This document shows positions 51,618 to 60,605 of a stretch of 64,000 nucleotides of DNA, piece after piece. This DNA is from Hymenobacter psoromatis (GTDB lineage Bacteria; Bacteroidota; Bacteroidia; Cytophagales; Hymenobacteraceae), in NCBI RefSeq assembly GCF_020012125.1, contig NZ_JAIFAG010000001.1, forward strand, positions 3,906,001 to 3,970,000, in the 5' to 3' direction. Each line of letters begins with the position of its first letter. Positions within the stretch are counted from its first letter, which is position 1. The position numbers and the translations under genes are program-made. The notes under the pieces are model-generated. The model was not told where the DNA came from and searched no databases. It saw only the letters and a list, made by a program, of their open reading frames with translations.

Positions 51618-52052
51618 ATGGAAAGCAAACGACAACAAAAAATGGCCAGCCTGCTTCAGCAGGAGCTGGCCCAGGTGCTGCAGCGCGACCTGCCGCACCT
51701 GTTTGGCGGTGGGCTGGTGCCGAGCATCAGCACCGTGAAGGTGACGCCTGACCTGGCCGTGGCGCGCGTGTACCTGAGCCTGCTCATCGGCAACGACGCG
51801 CCCGCGCGCCTCGACGCCATTGAGGAGCACACCAAGGAAATCCGCTACGCCCTAGGCAAGCGCATTGGCAAGCAGGCGCGGGTGGTGCCGGAGCTGACGT
51901 TTTACCACGACGACAGCGCCGCCTACGCCGCCCACATGGACCAGGTGCTCAGCAAGCTCGATATTCCGGCGGCTGCGCCCGAGCCGGACGGCGACGACGA
52001 CGACGCGGCCCTACCCCGCCCCCGGCTCTTCAACCCCTCAGCCGACGAATAG
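51618..52052 (+). CDS. rbfA: 30S ribosome-binding factor RbfA
   Basis: Binds the 30S subunit and helps 16S rRNA 5'-end maturation. 144 residues: MESKRQQKMASLLQQELAQV, GLVPSISTVKVTPDLAVARV, a KH-like core and VPELTFYHDDSAAYAAHMDQ. The start at 51606 would place the ATG inside the promoter box region, so 51618 is preferred. The C-terminal 25 residues are an acidic, disordered tail (PDGDDDDAALPRPR). Confidence 0.93.
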   Translation: MESKRQQKMASLLQQELAQVLQRDLPHLFGGGLVPSISTVKVTPDLAVARVYLSLLIGNDAPARLDAIEEHTKEIRYALGKRIGKQARVVPELTFYHDDSAAYAAHMDQVLSKLDIPAAAPEPDGDDDDAALPRPRLFNPSADE

Positions 52053-52102
52053 CACGGGGCTGGCGACCTGCTCAATTACTCACTGTTCCTTGTTGATTTC
52101 CT

Positions 52103-52912
52103 TTGCATTACGACCCTATTAAGCGCAGCCTGGGCAATGTTTTTAATCGCTCGCCGTGGCTGCGGCGCTTGTTTTATCACCTGCTCGATTTGCTGCTGCT
52201 GCGCACCTGGCACGTGCACCGCGAACTGCGCCAATGGGCCCGCACCCATACCCGCCAGCCCCTCGACATTCTGGATGCCGGCGCAGGCTACGGCCAATAC
52301 AGCTATTGGCTCAGCGGCCTGAGTAAGCTCTGGCGCATTCTGGCCGTGGACGTGAAGGAGGAGCAGGTGGCCGATTCCAACCGGTTTTTCCAGGCCATCG
52401 GCCGGCCGCAGGTGCAGTTCGCAGTGCAGGACCTGGTGCTGTATCAGGAGCCCAATTCTTTCGACCTGGCCCTGGCCGTGGATGTAATGGAGCACATTCT
52501 GGAAGACGTGGAGGTGTTTCGCAATATCCACGCCTCGCTCCGGGATGGCGGGATGCTGCTCATCTCGACCCCCAGCGACCAGGGCGGCTCCGATGTGCAC
52601 GACGACTCCGAATCGAGCTTCATTGAGGAGCATGTGCGCGATGGCTATAACATACACGAGATGCAACAGAAGCTGCGCACCGCGGGCTTCGAGCGCATTG
52701 AGGCCCGTTATAGTTACGGCGAGCCGGGCCAGATTTCGTGGCGGCTCAGCATGAAATATCCAATTTTGCTGTTGGGCAAGTCACGCTGGTTTTTCGTGCT
52801 ACTGCCCTTTTACTATGCGGTAGTATTCCCTTTCTGCTTGCTGCTGAATTGGCTGGACGTGCGCACGACCCACGATTCGGGGACGGGGCTGATTGTCAAA
52901 GCCTGGAAGTAG
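52103..52912 (+). CDS. Class I SAM-dependent methyltransferase with a membrane tail
   Basis: 269 residues. SAM motif I DILDAGAGYGQYSYWLSGL near residue 55, motif II-like VDVKEEQVADSNRFF and motif IV LALAVDVMEHILEDVEVF place it in the Methyltransf_11/UbiE group. A C-terminal hydrophobic stretch (VLLPFYYAVVFPFCLLLNWL) suggests membrane association, so lipids or quinones are plausible substrates. The start is TTG at 52103. Confidence 0.82.
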   Translation: MHYDPIKRSLGNVFNRSPWLRRLFYHLLDLLLLRTWHVHRELRQWARTHTRQPLDILDAGAGYGQYSYWLSGLSKLWRILAVDVKEEQVADSNRFFQAIGRPQVQFAVQDLVLYQEPNSFDLALAVDVMEHILEDVEVFRNIHASLRDGGMLLISTPSDQGGSDVHDDSESSFIEEHVRDGYNIHEMQQKLRTAGFERIEARYSYGEPGQISWRLSMKYPILLLGKSRWFFVLLPFYYAVVFPFCLLLNWLDVRTTHDSGTGLIVKAWK

Positions 52913-52927
52913 CCAGCCGCGTCAGCG

Positions 52928-52968
52928 GCGTATCTGCGAAATCCGTTAAATCAGTTTGAATCTGCGGT
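52928..52968 (+). repeat. AATCCGTTAAATC-family repeat overlapping the permease start
   Basis: GCGAAATCCGTTAAATCAGT continues to TTGAATCTGCGGTG; the final GTG (52967-52969) is the start codon of the ABC permease gene, the same arrangement as at pdxJ. Confidence 0.65.
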
Positions 52969-54199
52969 GAATGTACCCTTTCTCATTGCCCGGCGCTATT
53001 TCCTTTCCAAGAAAAAGCGCAACATCATTACCATCATCTCTAACATCTCGATGGTGGGCGTGGCGGTGGGCACGGCGGCGCTCATCATCGTGCTCTCGGT
53101 ATTCAACGGGCTGGAAGACTTGGTGCGCTCGCTCTACGGCAAATCGGACCCGAGCTTGGTCATCGCGGCCCGCGAGGGCAAGTCATTTCCCGTTGATACC
53201 CTGCTGCTTACTAAGGTGCAGAACACGCCGGGGGTAGCCCTCGTGACGGAAGTAATCGAAGACAACGCCCTGCTGCAATACCACGACCGCCAGATGGTGG
53301 TGAAGATGCGCGGGCTGTCGGAAAATTATTTCGGGCAGATTCCGATTGACTCGAACCTGGTGGCCGGCGACCACCGCCTGCGCCGCGGCGAGCGCGAATA
53401 TGCCCTTATCGGCGAGGGCGTGCAGGTCGAACTGGGTATTACCCTCGACAACCGCCTCTCGCCCCTGCGCTTGCTCTACCCCCGTCAGGAGCCAGGCCGA
53501 AAAACGCTCAGCATCAACCCCGATAAAGCCTTCAACGAAGAGACCATCCTGGCCGGCGGCGTCTTCCAGATTGAGCAGCACCTCGACGACAGCTACCTAT
53601 TTGTGCCCCTGAGCTTTGCGCAACGGCTGCTGGGCTACGGCCACCGGCGCACGGCGCTCTACGTGCGCGTTGGCGACAGCTTCCGGCTGGCCAGCGTCCG
53701 CGATGCCCTGCGTGAGCGTCTGGGCCAGCGGTTCACGGTGCTCGACTCCGACGAGCAGCACGTGAGCCTACTCAAAGCCATCAAGATTGAGAAGCTGTTC
53801 GTATTCATCACCTTTGCTTTCATTCTACTTATCGCCTCGCTCAACATCTTTTTTTCGCTTTCGATGCTGGTTATTGACAAGCGCAAGGATATCGCCGTGC
53901 TACAGGCGATGGGGGCCACTGAGCAGACCGTGAGACAGTCGTTTCTACTGGTGGGGGCCATTGTGGCGCTGGTGGGTGCCGTGGTGGGGCTGGTGCTGGG
54001 GGTAGGCATTTGCTGGGCGCAGCAAACATTTCACGTCGTGAGCATGGGCATGGCCACGAGTGTCGTGGACTCGTACCCGGTGAAGATGCAAGCCAGCGAC
54101 ATTTTCTTTATTTCGCTGGCCATTATTTCGATAACGCTGGCCGTATCCATTCGCCCGGCGCTGAACGCAGGCCGGATGCAGATTCGCGAAAATTTGTAA
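52967..54199 (+). CDS. LolC/E-type ABC permease (FtsX family)
   Basis: 410 residues with the four-helix LolC/E layout: first helix near residues 20-45 (NIITIISNISMVGVAVGTAA), a large periplasmic domain to about residue 265, then three helices with the FtsX core (LFVFITFAFILLIASLNIFF, LLVGAIVALVGAVVGLVLGV). LAVSIRPALNAGRMQIRENL at the end is a MacB/LolE-type tail. LolC/E release lipoproteins from the inner membrane. No ATPase (LolD) is adjacent; it would have to come from elsewhere. The GTG start lies in a dispersed repeat. Confidence 0.85.
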   Translation: MNVPFLIARRYFLSKKKRNIITIISNISMVGVAVGTAALIIVLSVFNGLEDLVRSLYGKSDPSLVIAAREGKSFPVDTLLLTKVQNTPGVALVTEVIEDNALLQYHDRQMVVKMRGLSENYFGQIPIDSNLVAGDHRLRRGEREYALIGEGVQVELGITLDNRLSPLRLLYPRQEPGRKTLSINPDKAFNEETILAGGVFQIEQHLDDSYLFVPLSFAQRLLGYGHRRTALYVRVGDSFRLASVRDALRERLGQRFTVLDSDEQHVSLLKAIKIEKLFVFITFAFILLIASLNIFFSLSMLVIDKRKDIAVLQAMGATEQTVRQSFLLVGAIVALVGAVVGLVLGVGICWAQQTFHVVSMGMATSVVDSYPVKMQASDIFFISLAIISITLAVSIRPALNAGRMQIRENL

Positions 54200-54204
54200 G
54201 TTGG

Positions 54205-54283
54205 TGATTGAGTGACTGAGTGAATATGAGGCAATTGTCAGTGCAAGCGAAGTAACTGCAATTCCTACTCAGTCACTCAATCA
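54205..54283. repeat. GAGTGACTGAGT inverted repeat
   Basis: TGATTGAGTGACTGAGT (54205-54221) and ACTCAGTCACTCAATCA (54267-54283) form a perfect 17-bp stem around a 45-base loop after the permease stop. Similar in build to the repeats at 29441 and 32998. Confidence 0.75.
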
Positions 54284-54361
54284 CTTAATTGCTCAATCAT
54301 AAATTTTCTTTACCTTCTTACCCGAAATTCGTAGCTAACTTGCGCGCTCTCGTGCTCAGCT

Positions 54362-57361
54362 ATGAATGTTTCTACTACGCTACCTTTCCAGCTTGTCTAC
54401 TCGTTGTTCGCGCACGAGTACCTGGGCCACCTCTTTACGGCACACGTGGTGCAGCTGGGCCCGCGCGGGCAGCTCACCTTGCAGCACCAAACGGTTTCGG
54501 CCAAAAACGCGCCGGAATTTGCCGACGGGCTGGAGCGTGACGACTACGAGCTAATCAAGCTTTGCGACGAACTGCAGCAAGACGCAGTTATTAAGGAATT
54601 CTGGCCCCGTAAAATCACACCGGCCGAGTTTTTCCTAAAAATCTATAATCCTGACAAGGGCGATAAGCCCATGCAGGAGGCCGTAGGGCGCTACGTGCAG
54701 CAGCGCCTGGGCCGGCTACTGGCGGGCCTGCAAGGCAAGCACGTTTTCATTATGGGGCGCGATGGGGAGCCCACCTGGCGCGAGTTGAAGCTGGCCCCTA
54801 CCCCCGCCTCAGTGCTGTTTCACTTCCGGCGCAACGACGAGGGCACGCACTATTTCCCAACTATTCAGTACCAGACTCAGAAGCTTGATTTTCAATTTAA
54901 GAATGCCGTACTGGTGTGCCAGCAGCCGGCCTGGCTGCTGGTGGACGACGTGCTCTACTGCTTCCGCCACGACGTGGACGGCCGCAAGCTGCAACCCTTT
55001 CTGAATAAGAAGTTTATCGTGGTGCCGCGGGCCGTGGAGAAGAGCTATTTTCAGAAGTTCGTGGCCCCGCTCATGGAGTCGTTCGACGTGCACGCCCGTG
55101 GCTTCGATATTCGCACTGAGCGCTACCTGGCCCGGCCGCAGCTCACGTTTTCGGACATGCCGCCCGGCCTGGCGGCAGGCGCGCCGGTGGTACCCGTGCG
55201 CCCGCCCGGCCCGCCCCGGCGCGGCCGCGTGCCGCTGCCCAAGCCGGTCGTAATTCCGGGCGCGGGTACCGACGAAGCACCGTTATTTTTCTCGCTCACC
55301 TTCCGCTATGGGGCCTACGACCTACCCCTTACCCCCCCGCGCCCCATGAGCGTACAGCTGGAGGAAGACGCTGACTCCTACATCTTTCGCCGCCTGCTGC
55401 GCTCAGCCAAGGAAGAAAACGAGCGCGCCGATGAGCTGCGCGAGCATGGCCTATCCCTCGATGCCGACGGCCACGCCACCTTGCCCAAAGCGGAGGCGTT
55501 TCGCTGGCTGCACGACCATGCGCCGGCCCTGGCCGCCCACGGCTTTCAGGTGCAGGGCGCGGCCTCGGCCAGCCAGGATTACTTCATTGGGCCGGTGCGG
55601 GTGGACGTGGGCATTGAGGAGCGTGGCGACTGGTTCGACGTGCGCGGCACGGTCTGGTTTGGCGAGTATGCGGTGCCGTTTATCCGGCTGCGACCCTACA
55701 TCTTGCAGCGCCGCCGCGAGTATCGCCTGCCCAACGGCCAGGTCGCCTTCATCCCCGATGAGTGGTTTACGGACTACCTCGAGCTGTTCGCATTTGCCGA
55801 AGAAACCGAGGACCAGCCGCTATCGCTGCGCCGCCACCACTTATCGCTGGTCACTGATTTAGAGGCCGATAACCTAGCAACCGTGACCCTCACGCGCCGC
55901 CTCGAAAAGCTGCGCGACTTTGCCACCGTGGAGGAGCGGCCCCTACCCGTCGGCTTTCGGGGTACGCTGCGGCCCTACCAGCACGCGGGCTACAACTGGC
56001 TGCGTTTCGTGCAGGACTATCACCTCGGCGGCTGCCTGGCCGACGATATGGGTTTGGGCAAAAGCGTCCAAACGCTGGTTATGCTGCTGGAGCGCCAGGA
56101 AAGCGGCGCGGCAAAGGGCGCGGCCTCGCTCTTAGTATTACCTACTTCGCTGGTTCACAACTGGATAAACGAAGCACGTAAGTTTACGCCCGGCCTGCGG
56201 CTGCTGACTTATACTGGCACCTACCGCGACAAGAGCGTGGCGCAGTTTGCCGACTACGACATCGTGCTGACCAGCTACGGCATCGTGCGGTTGGATACCG
56301 AATTACTGGCCAGCTATCAGTTTGATTACGTCATACTTGACGAGTCGCAGGCCATCAAAAACCCCAGCTCGACCACCGCGCAGGCGGTGCGGCAGCTGCG
56401 GGCGCGGCACCGGCTCATCCTAACCGGCACGCCGGTCGAGAACTCCACGATGGACTTGTGGTCGCAGATGTCGTTCATCAATCCCGGCTTGCTGGGCACG
56501 CAGGCGTTTTTTCGGAAGGAATTCGTGAAGCCCATCGAGAAAAACCAGGACGAGAGCCGCACCCGCAAGCTGCACGCGCTCATCAAGCCCTTCGTATTGC
56601 GTCGTCACAAAGCGCAGGTAGCCAGCGAACTACCCGAGAAAACGATTCACCTCAGCTACTGCCCGCTCACCGACGAGCAGCAGCAGTTTTACGAGGAAAC
56701 CAAGAGTTTCTACCGCAATAAAATAATGGAAACGCTGGACGGGCACGCCCCTACCCCCGCCGGCGGCACGCAGCTGATGCTATTGCAGGGCCTCACGCGC
56801 CTGCGCCAGATTGCCAACCACCCGCGCCTGGCCGATGCCGCCTACACCGGCGAATCGGGCAAGCTGCGCGAGGTGCTGCGGATGCTGCGCAGCGTGGTGG
56901 CCGAAGGCCACAAGGTCCTTGTTTTCAGCCAATTCGTGCAGCACCTGAGCCTGGTGCGCGCCGGCCTCGATGAGCGCCAGCTCGCCTACGCCTACCTCGA
57001 CGGCCACACCCGCGACCGCCAGGCCGAGGTAGACCGCTTCCAGCAGGACCCCGATTTGCAGATTTTCCTCATTAGCCTCAAAGCCGGGGGGGTAGGACTC
57101 AACCTCACGGCCGCCGACTACGTGTTCATCCTGGACCCCTGGTGGAACCCGGCCGTGGAGGCCCAGGCTATCGACCGTGCCCACCGCATCGGCCAGCAGC
57201 GCCCGGTGTTCGTGTACAAGTTCATCAGCCAGGGCACGGTAGAGGAGAAAATTCTGGCCTTGCAAAAGCGTAAGCTACAGCTGGTAAGCGACTTGATAAC
57301 CAATGACGAGGCCGTGATAAAGTCGCTGACGCGGGCCGATATTGAGGAATTGCTGGGGTAG
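54362..57361 (+). CDS. SNF2-family ATP-dependent helicase/translocase
   Basis: A 999-residue protein with a two-lobe SNF2 motor in its C-terminal half. Motif I DDMGLGKSVQTLVMLLERQE (about residue 560), motif II DESQ near residue 659 (ILDESQAIKNP), motif III LILTGTPVENST, motif V/VI AGGVGLNLTAADYVFILDPW and QAIDRAHRIGQQRP near residue 937. The first 540 residues contain no nuclease motif and form the specific N-terminal region seen in this family of bacterial SNF2 proteins. DNA translocation or remodelling is likely. A variant -7 box (TAACTTGC at 54336) is upstream. Confidence 0.92.
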   Translation: MNVSTTLPFQLVYSLFAHEYLGHLFTAHVVQLGPRGQLTLQHQTVSAKNAPEFADGLERDDYELIKLCDELQQDAVIKEFWPRKITPAEFFLKIYNPDKGDKPMQEAVGRYVQQRLGRLLAGLQGKHVFIMGRDGEPTWRELKLAPTPASVLFHFRRNDEGTHYFPTIQYQTQKLDFQFKNAVLVCQQPAWLLVDDVLYCFRHDVDGRKLQPFLNKKFIVVPRAVEKSYFQKFVAPLMESFDVHARGFDIRTERYLARPQLTFSDMPPGLAAGAPVVPVRPPGPPRRGRVPLPKPVVIPGAGTDEAPLFFSLTFRYGAYDLPLTPPRPMSVQLEEDADSYIFRRLLRSAKEENERADELREHGLSLDADGHATLPKAEAFRWLHDHAPALAAHGFQVQGAASASQDYFIGPVRVDVGIEERGDWFDVRGTVWFGEYAVPFIRLRPYILQRRREYRLPNGQVAFIPDEWFTDYLELFAFAEETEDQPLSLRRHHLSLVTDLEADNLATVTLTRRLEKLRDFATVEERPLPVGFRGTLRPYQHAGYNWLRFVQDYHLGGCLADDMGLGKSVQTLVMLLERQESGAAKGAASLLVLPTSLVHNWINEARKFTPGLRLLTYTGTYRDKSVAQFADYDIVLTSYGIVRLDTELLASYQFDYVILDESQAIKNPSSTTAQAVRQLRARHRLILTGTPVENSTMDLWSQMSFINPGLLGTQAFFRKEFVKPIEKNQDESRTRKLHALIKPFVLRRHKAQVASELPEKTIHLSYCPLTDEQQQFYEETKSFYRNKIMETLDGHAPTPAGGTQLMLLQGLTRLRQIANHPRLADAAYTGESGKLREVLRMLRSVVAEGHKVLVFSQFVQHLSLVRAGLDERQLAYAYLDGHTRDRQAEVDRFQQDPDLQIFLISLKAGGVGLNLTAADYVFILDPWWNPAVEAQAIDRAHRIGQQRPVFVYKFISQGTVEEKILALQKRKLQLVSDLITNDEAVIKSLTRADIEELLG

Positions 57362-57390
57362 GGCGCAGGGCGCGTGCGGAGATTAAGCCA

Positions 57391-57425
57391 CGTATTCTCC
57401 GCAACTCTTGCGGAGAATACGTTTT
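57391..57425 (+). terminator. Terminator of the SNF2 gene
   Basis: CGTATTCTCCGCAA, loop CTC, TTGCGGAGAATACG, then TTTT: a perfect 14-bp rho-independent terminator. Confidence 0.9.
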
Positions 57426-57504
57426 CTGTTTTTCCGTAAATCACTTTGCCAACATCCGCCCGGCTTTGGCATTCTACCTTCGTGCGCCCTACCCCCCCCC
57501 TCCC

Positions 57505-58602
57505 ATGCTCACCTCCCTTCGCATCCAGAACTTCCGCAGCATCCGCGACGCCTCGGTGAAGCTGGGGCAGGTAAATCTGTTTATCGGGCCGAATAATTCG
57601 GGGAAGTCGAATTATCTGAAGGGGGTTGAATTAATAGCAGGATTATTATCGAACAGTAATAAGGCCCCTCACGCGGGGCGAGATAACCTACCTAAGGAAT
57701 TGCAGCATAGACCCTACGATTCCCCTGCGACAATGGCTTTTACTACAGTTGCGGACTTAACAGATGGCAAGCATACTGCTGTACTAACATGGTTAACTGA
57801 TGATGTTATACAACAGAGAATTTTAATTCAAAAAAATTCCATCAAAATTCCACTTGATTCTAATCTAGGAATTATTAATGGAGAGTTTCAGTCTACTCCC
57901 CGCGAACTATATTCCATGACCAAGAATACTTTAATTTACAATACTAACCCTGAACGACTAAAAACCAGTAGTAATCTTCGTAGCATTAGTATCTTATCCC
58001 CAGATGGCGCTGACTTAGTTTTATTCTTATTCCACCTGGACCAAAATCATAAGCCGCATTTTAATCGCCTTGTAGATGACTTAAAGAATTGCGTGCAAGA
58101 TATAGTTGCTATAACTACTCCTGCTGACCCAGATGAACCTGGCAAATTAAAGCTCAAATTTTTCGACCAAAAAGGCACTGCTTACTGGGCCGAGGAAGTC
58201 TCAGAAGGCGTTCTTTACTTCCTAGCTCTTCTTTGCATCGTCCACCAACCGGACCCGCCGAAGCTGTTGCTACTGGAAGAACCCGAAAAAGGAATTCACC
58301 CGCGCCGCATTAAGGAGGTAATGGATTTCATTTTTGAATTGGCTCGGTTACGCGACATTCAAATTATTCTTACCTCACACAGTCCCTACGTAGTAGACCA
58401 TTTCGCCGATATTCCCGAGTGCATTTCAGTATTTGACCGGGAGAATGGTGAGACGGTAATTCACAATGCGGCTGACATTATTGCCGAAACCAATGCTAAG
58501 TTGGAAGCTGCTGGACAAGAGGCAATTCATTATACTGATGCGTTAGGAGAATACTGGGTATCTGGTTTTCTGGGTGGTGTGCCTGAAGTACTTGGTGCGT
58601 AA
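57505..58602 (+). CDS. RecF/OLD-like AAA ATPase (AAA_21 type)
   Basis: 365 residues from ATG at 57505. The SMC-like ABC ATPase fold is complete: MLTSLRIQNFRSIRDASVKL, Walker A GPNNSGKS (residues 28-35), a signature-like EEVSEGVLYFLALL, Walker B LLLLEEPEKGIHP and the H-loop TSHSP. There is no C-terminal TOPRIM domain, unlike true OLD; the next gene, 5 bases later, appears to provide it. Only the first 90 bases or so are GC-rich; the rest is AT-rich, unlike all neighbours, which suggests horizontal acquisition. A defence role is likely but not proven. Confidence 0.85.
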   Translation: MLTSLRIQNFRSIRDASVKLGQVNLFIGPNNSGKSNYLKGVELIAGLLSNSNKAPHAGRDNLPKELQHRPYDSPATMAFTTVADLTDGKHTAVLTWLTDDVIQQRILIQKNSIKIPLDSNLGIINGEFQSTPRELYSMTKNTLIYNTNPERLKTSSNLRSISILSPDGADLVLFLFHLDQNHKPHFNRLVDDLKNCVQDIVAITTPADPDEPGKLKLKFFDQKGTAYWAEEVSEGVLYFLALLCIVHQPDPPKLLLLEEPEKGIHPRRIKEVMDFIFELARLRDIQIILTSHSPYVVDHFADIPECISVFDRENGETVIHNAADIIAETNAKLEAAGQEAIHYTDALGEYWVSGFLGGVPEVLGA

Positions 58603-58606
58603 GGTA

Positions 58607-59197
58607 ATGCGAGTACTTCAGTACGGTTTTTTCGGGGAAGACATTGCCCAACGGGAATTTCTGGCAGCTTATCTGCAATGCTATGAAACACCTGATGGCA
58701 GTACTTTATTTGATTCGGTAGCTTACTTCGGCAAGCAATTTGGTCCGATGAATAATAAGGTAGTGGACCGTCGTTGCGCTGATGCTTGCCGCGAGGCATT
58801 TGTACTTGGCTACCCAATAGTAGATTGGTTATTCATCGGGCGCGACGTTGATTCCTTTGAGTTCGCTTATCACGAAAAACGAGCAGCGGAACTCAGAGCT
58901 AAAATTCCGGTCCAATGGCATAACCGCACGGTGCTTATGTTACCGATGCAGTGCGCTGAGCATTGGCTTTTATACCTAGCTCAGTATCCTAGTAATGAAC
59001 CTCTTGAGCGTAAGCCGAATAGCCAGGCAAAAGATGCGGTGTATGCCGACGCAGCTAAGACGAAGGAGACTATCAGAAAAGAGCTTCTCGCGACGCTTAC
59101 TGTAGCGCGCGTTAATTGGATGGCTGAAGTATCGGTTAGTTTCCGGGCCTTTCATGAGCAGGTACAGCAATTTCTGACTAGACTGCCAGTAGAATAG
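58607..59197 (+). CDS. TOPRIM-type (DUF4276-like) partner of the AAA ATPase
   Basis: 196 residues from ATG at 58607. No family is certain from sequence, but its acidic residues follow the TOPRIM pattern: E11 in GFFGEDIAQREF, D80-x-D82 in DWLFIGRDVDSFEF, and E118 in the stretch MQCAEHWLLYLAQ that matches the DUF4276 ExWLL element. A metal-dependent nuclease acting with the ATPase is the natural reading. It shares the AT-rich composition of the upstream gene and is followed by the GC-rich lipoprotein gene. The open frame starting at 58574 overlaps the ATPase gene and is rejected. Confidence 0.7.
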   Translation: MRVLQYGFFGEDIAQREFLAAYLQCYETPDGSTLFDSVAYFGKQFGPMNNKVVDRRCADACREAFVLGYPIVDWLFIGRDVDSFEFAYHEKRAAELRAKIPVQWHNRTVLMLPMQCAEHWLLYLAQYPSNEPLERKPNSQAKDAVYADAAKTKETIRKELLATLTVARVNWMAEVSVSFRAFHEQVQQFLTRLPVE

Positions 59198-59282
59198 ATT
59201 CCCGCGCATATCCCCTTCCCGCCAAAAGCCGTTACTTGCGCTTTGAAGTGCCACACTCGTGGCCGGCTCAACCTACTGGCGT

Positions 59283-60596
59283 ATGCGCACCCACCTCACG
59301 GCGGCTTTTCTGGCTTTTACTACCATCGGCGGCGCATTGCTCAGCAGCTGCGGCGAAGTGGATGACACTACAGGAACTTCTACCCCCCCGGCCACTGCGG
59401 CAAAGCCCGCGCCGGCCGCGCCTGATGCGTCGGCGCCGCTGCCGGCCAGGGTTTTTCTGGAATTATCGGGCGGAATGCGGGGCTTTATGCCGCAGAATAC
59501 CACGGCCACTGAGCCCACGGCATTTCAGCAGCGCGTGGGGCAACTGGCGTCGCGCACCAACAGCAGCCCGGCAGTGGGCGAGGCGCAGTTCTGGCTGTCA
59601 CTAAATAAAGCGCCGCAGAAAACCACCTACGCGCACTTCCGCGAGATTGTGCAGGGCGATACGCACGAGGCGGCGCTGGGCACCGAGCTGCCCGCCATGC
59701 TCGAAAATATCCTGGCCCTACCCGGCGCGGCCGACCAGGTGAACGTGATTGTCTCGGACTTCATATTTGGCCCTAAAAACCAGGCGACCAGCGCTTTGAT
59801 GAACGTCAGCATTACTGATGCGCTGGCACCCGTCACCAAGAAAGGGCTGGCCGTGGCCGTGCTGGGCGAGACTTCGCGCTTCTACGGCAACTTCTTTCCG
59901 GCCGTGAAAACGCCGCATAAGCAGGTGGCGATGAAGGGCGAAACCCTACCCTACTATATCTGGGTTATCGGGCCGGCGGCGGCCGTGGGGCGCTACCTCA
60001 ACGAGGTGCTGCCGCCTACCCCAGCCACCACGCAGCAGGCGTATTTCGGGCTGAGTTTCCCGCACGTGCCCTACGCGGCGGTGCTCACGCAGGTGCCGGC
60101 GGGCAGCCCGCTCGCGCCGGGCGGCAATGGGTCCATTTCATATGATGGCAAGGGCGTAAGTACGAATCTGGACGTTGACGGCGTTAAAGACGGCGTGGAC
60201 TTTACCGTAGCTCTCGACCTGCGCCAATTGCCCGCCGCCTGGCGCGAGCCCGCCTTTTTGGCGAGCAGCTTGCAGGCGCAGGTACCGGGCGGCAGTGTGA
60301 AGCTGCTGCCGAATTCCGTTAAAACGACTGTCGGCGTGCCGCAATTAGCTGCTTATACCCACACCTTGCGCCTGCACCTCAGCGACTTCCCCAAGGGCGG
60401 CGGCCAACTGCGGCTGAGCCTGCCCGCGCCGGGCGTGCCGGCCTGGGTGGCCCAGCGCAGCACCCAGAACGACAACCAGCCCGGCCCAGTGCCGCACACC
60501 TACCGCCTCAGCGAGATTATGAGCGGCGTGCGCGAAGCCTTCCCGGCGGCCCTACCCCCCGTTTTCATCGCCACCTTCACCCTCGCCCAAGACTAG
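59283..60596 (+). CDS. Lipoprotein with vWA-like strand, unknown
   Basis: 437 residues from ATG at 59283, with a lipoprotein signal ending LLSSC (Cys 23) and an Ala/Pro-rich linker. The mature part opens with VFLELSGGMRGFM (about residues 57-69), the place where a von Willebrand A domain has D-x-S-x-S, followed about 95 residues later by NVIVSDFIFGPK and LAVAVLGETSRFYG. If this is a vWA fold, the metal site is degenerate. A C-terminal beta-rich part ends VFIATFTLAQD. First gene of the membrane/tubulin-like module; ends 9 bases before the next gene. Confidence 0.7.
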   Translation: MRTHLTAAFLAFTTIGGALLSSCGEVDDTTGTSTPPATAAKPAPAAPDASAPLPARVFLELSGGMRGFMPQNTTATEPTAFQQRVGQLASRTNSSPAVGEAQFWLSLNKAPQKTTYAHFREIVQGDTHEAALGTELPAMLENILALPGAADQVNVIVSDFIFGPKNQATSALMNVSITDALAPVTKKGLAVAVLGETSRFYGNFFPAVKTPHKQVAMKGETLPYYIWVIGPAAAVGRYLNEVLPPTPATTQQAYFGLSFPHVPYAAVLTQVPAGSPLAPGGNGSISYDGKGVSTNLDVDGVKDGVDFTVALDLRQLPAAWREPAFLASSLQAQVPGGSVKLLPNSVKTTVGVPQLAAYTHTLRLHLSDFPKGGGQLRLSLPAPGVPAWVAQRSTQNDNQPGPVPHTYRLSEIMSGVREAFPAALPPVFIATFTLAQD

Positions 60597-60605
60597 CCTT
60601 TCCTT

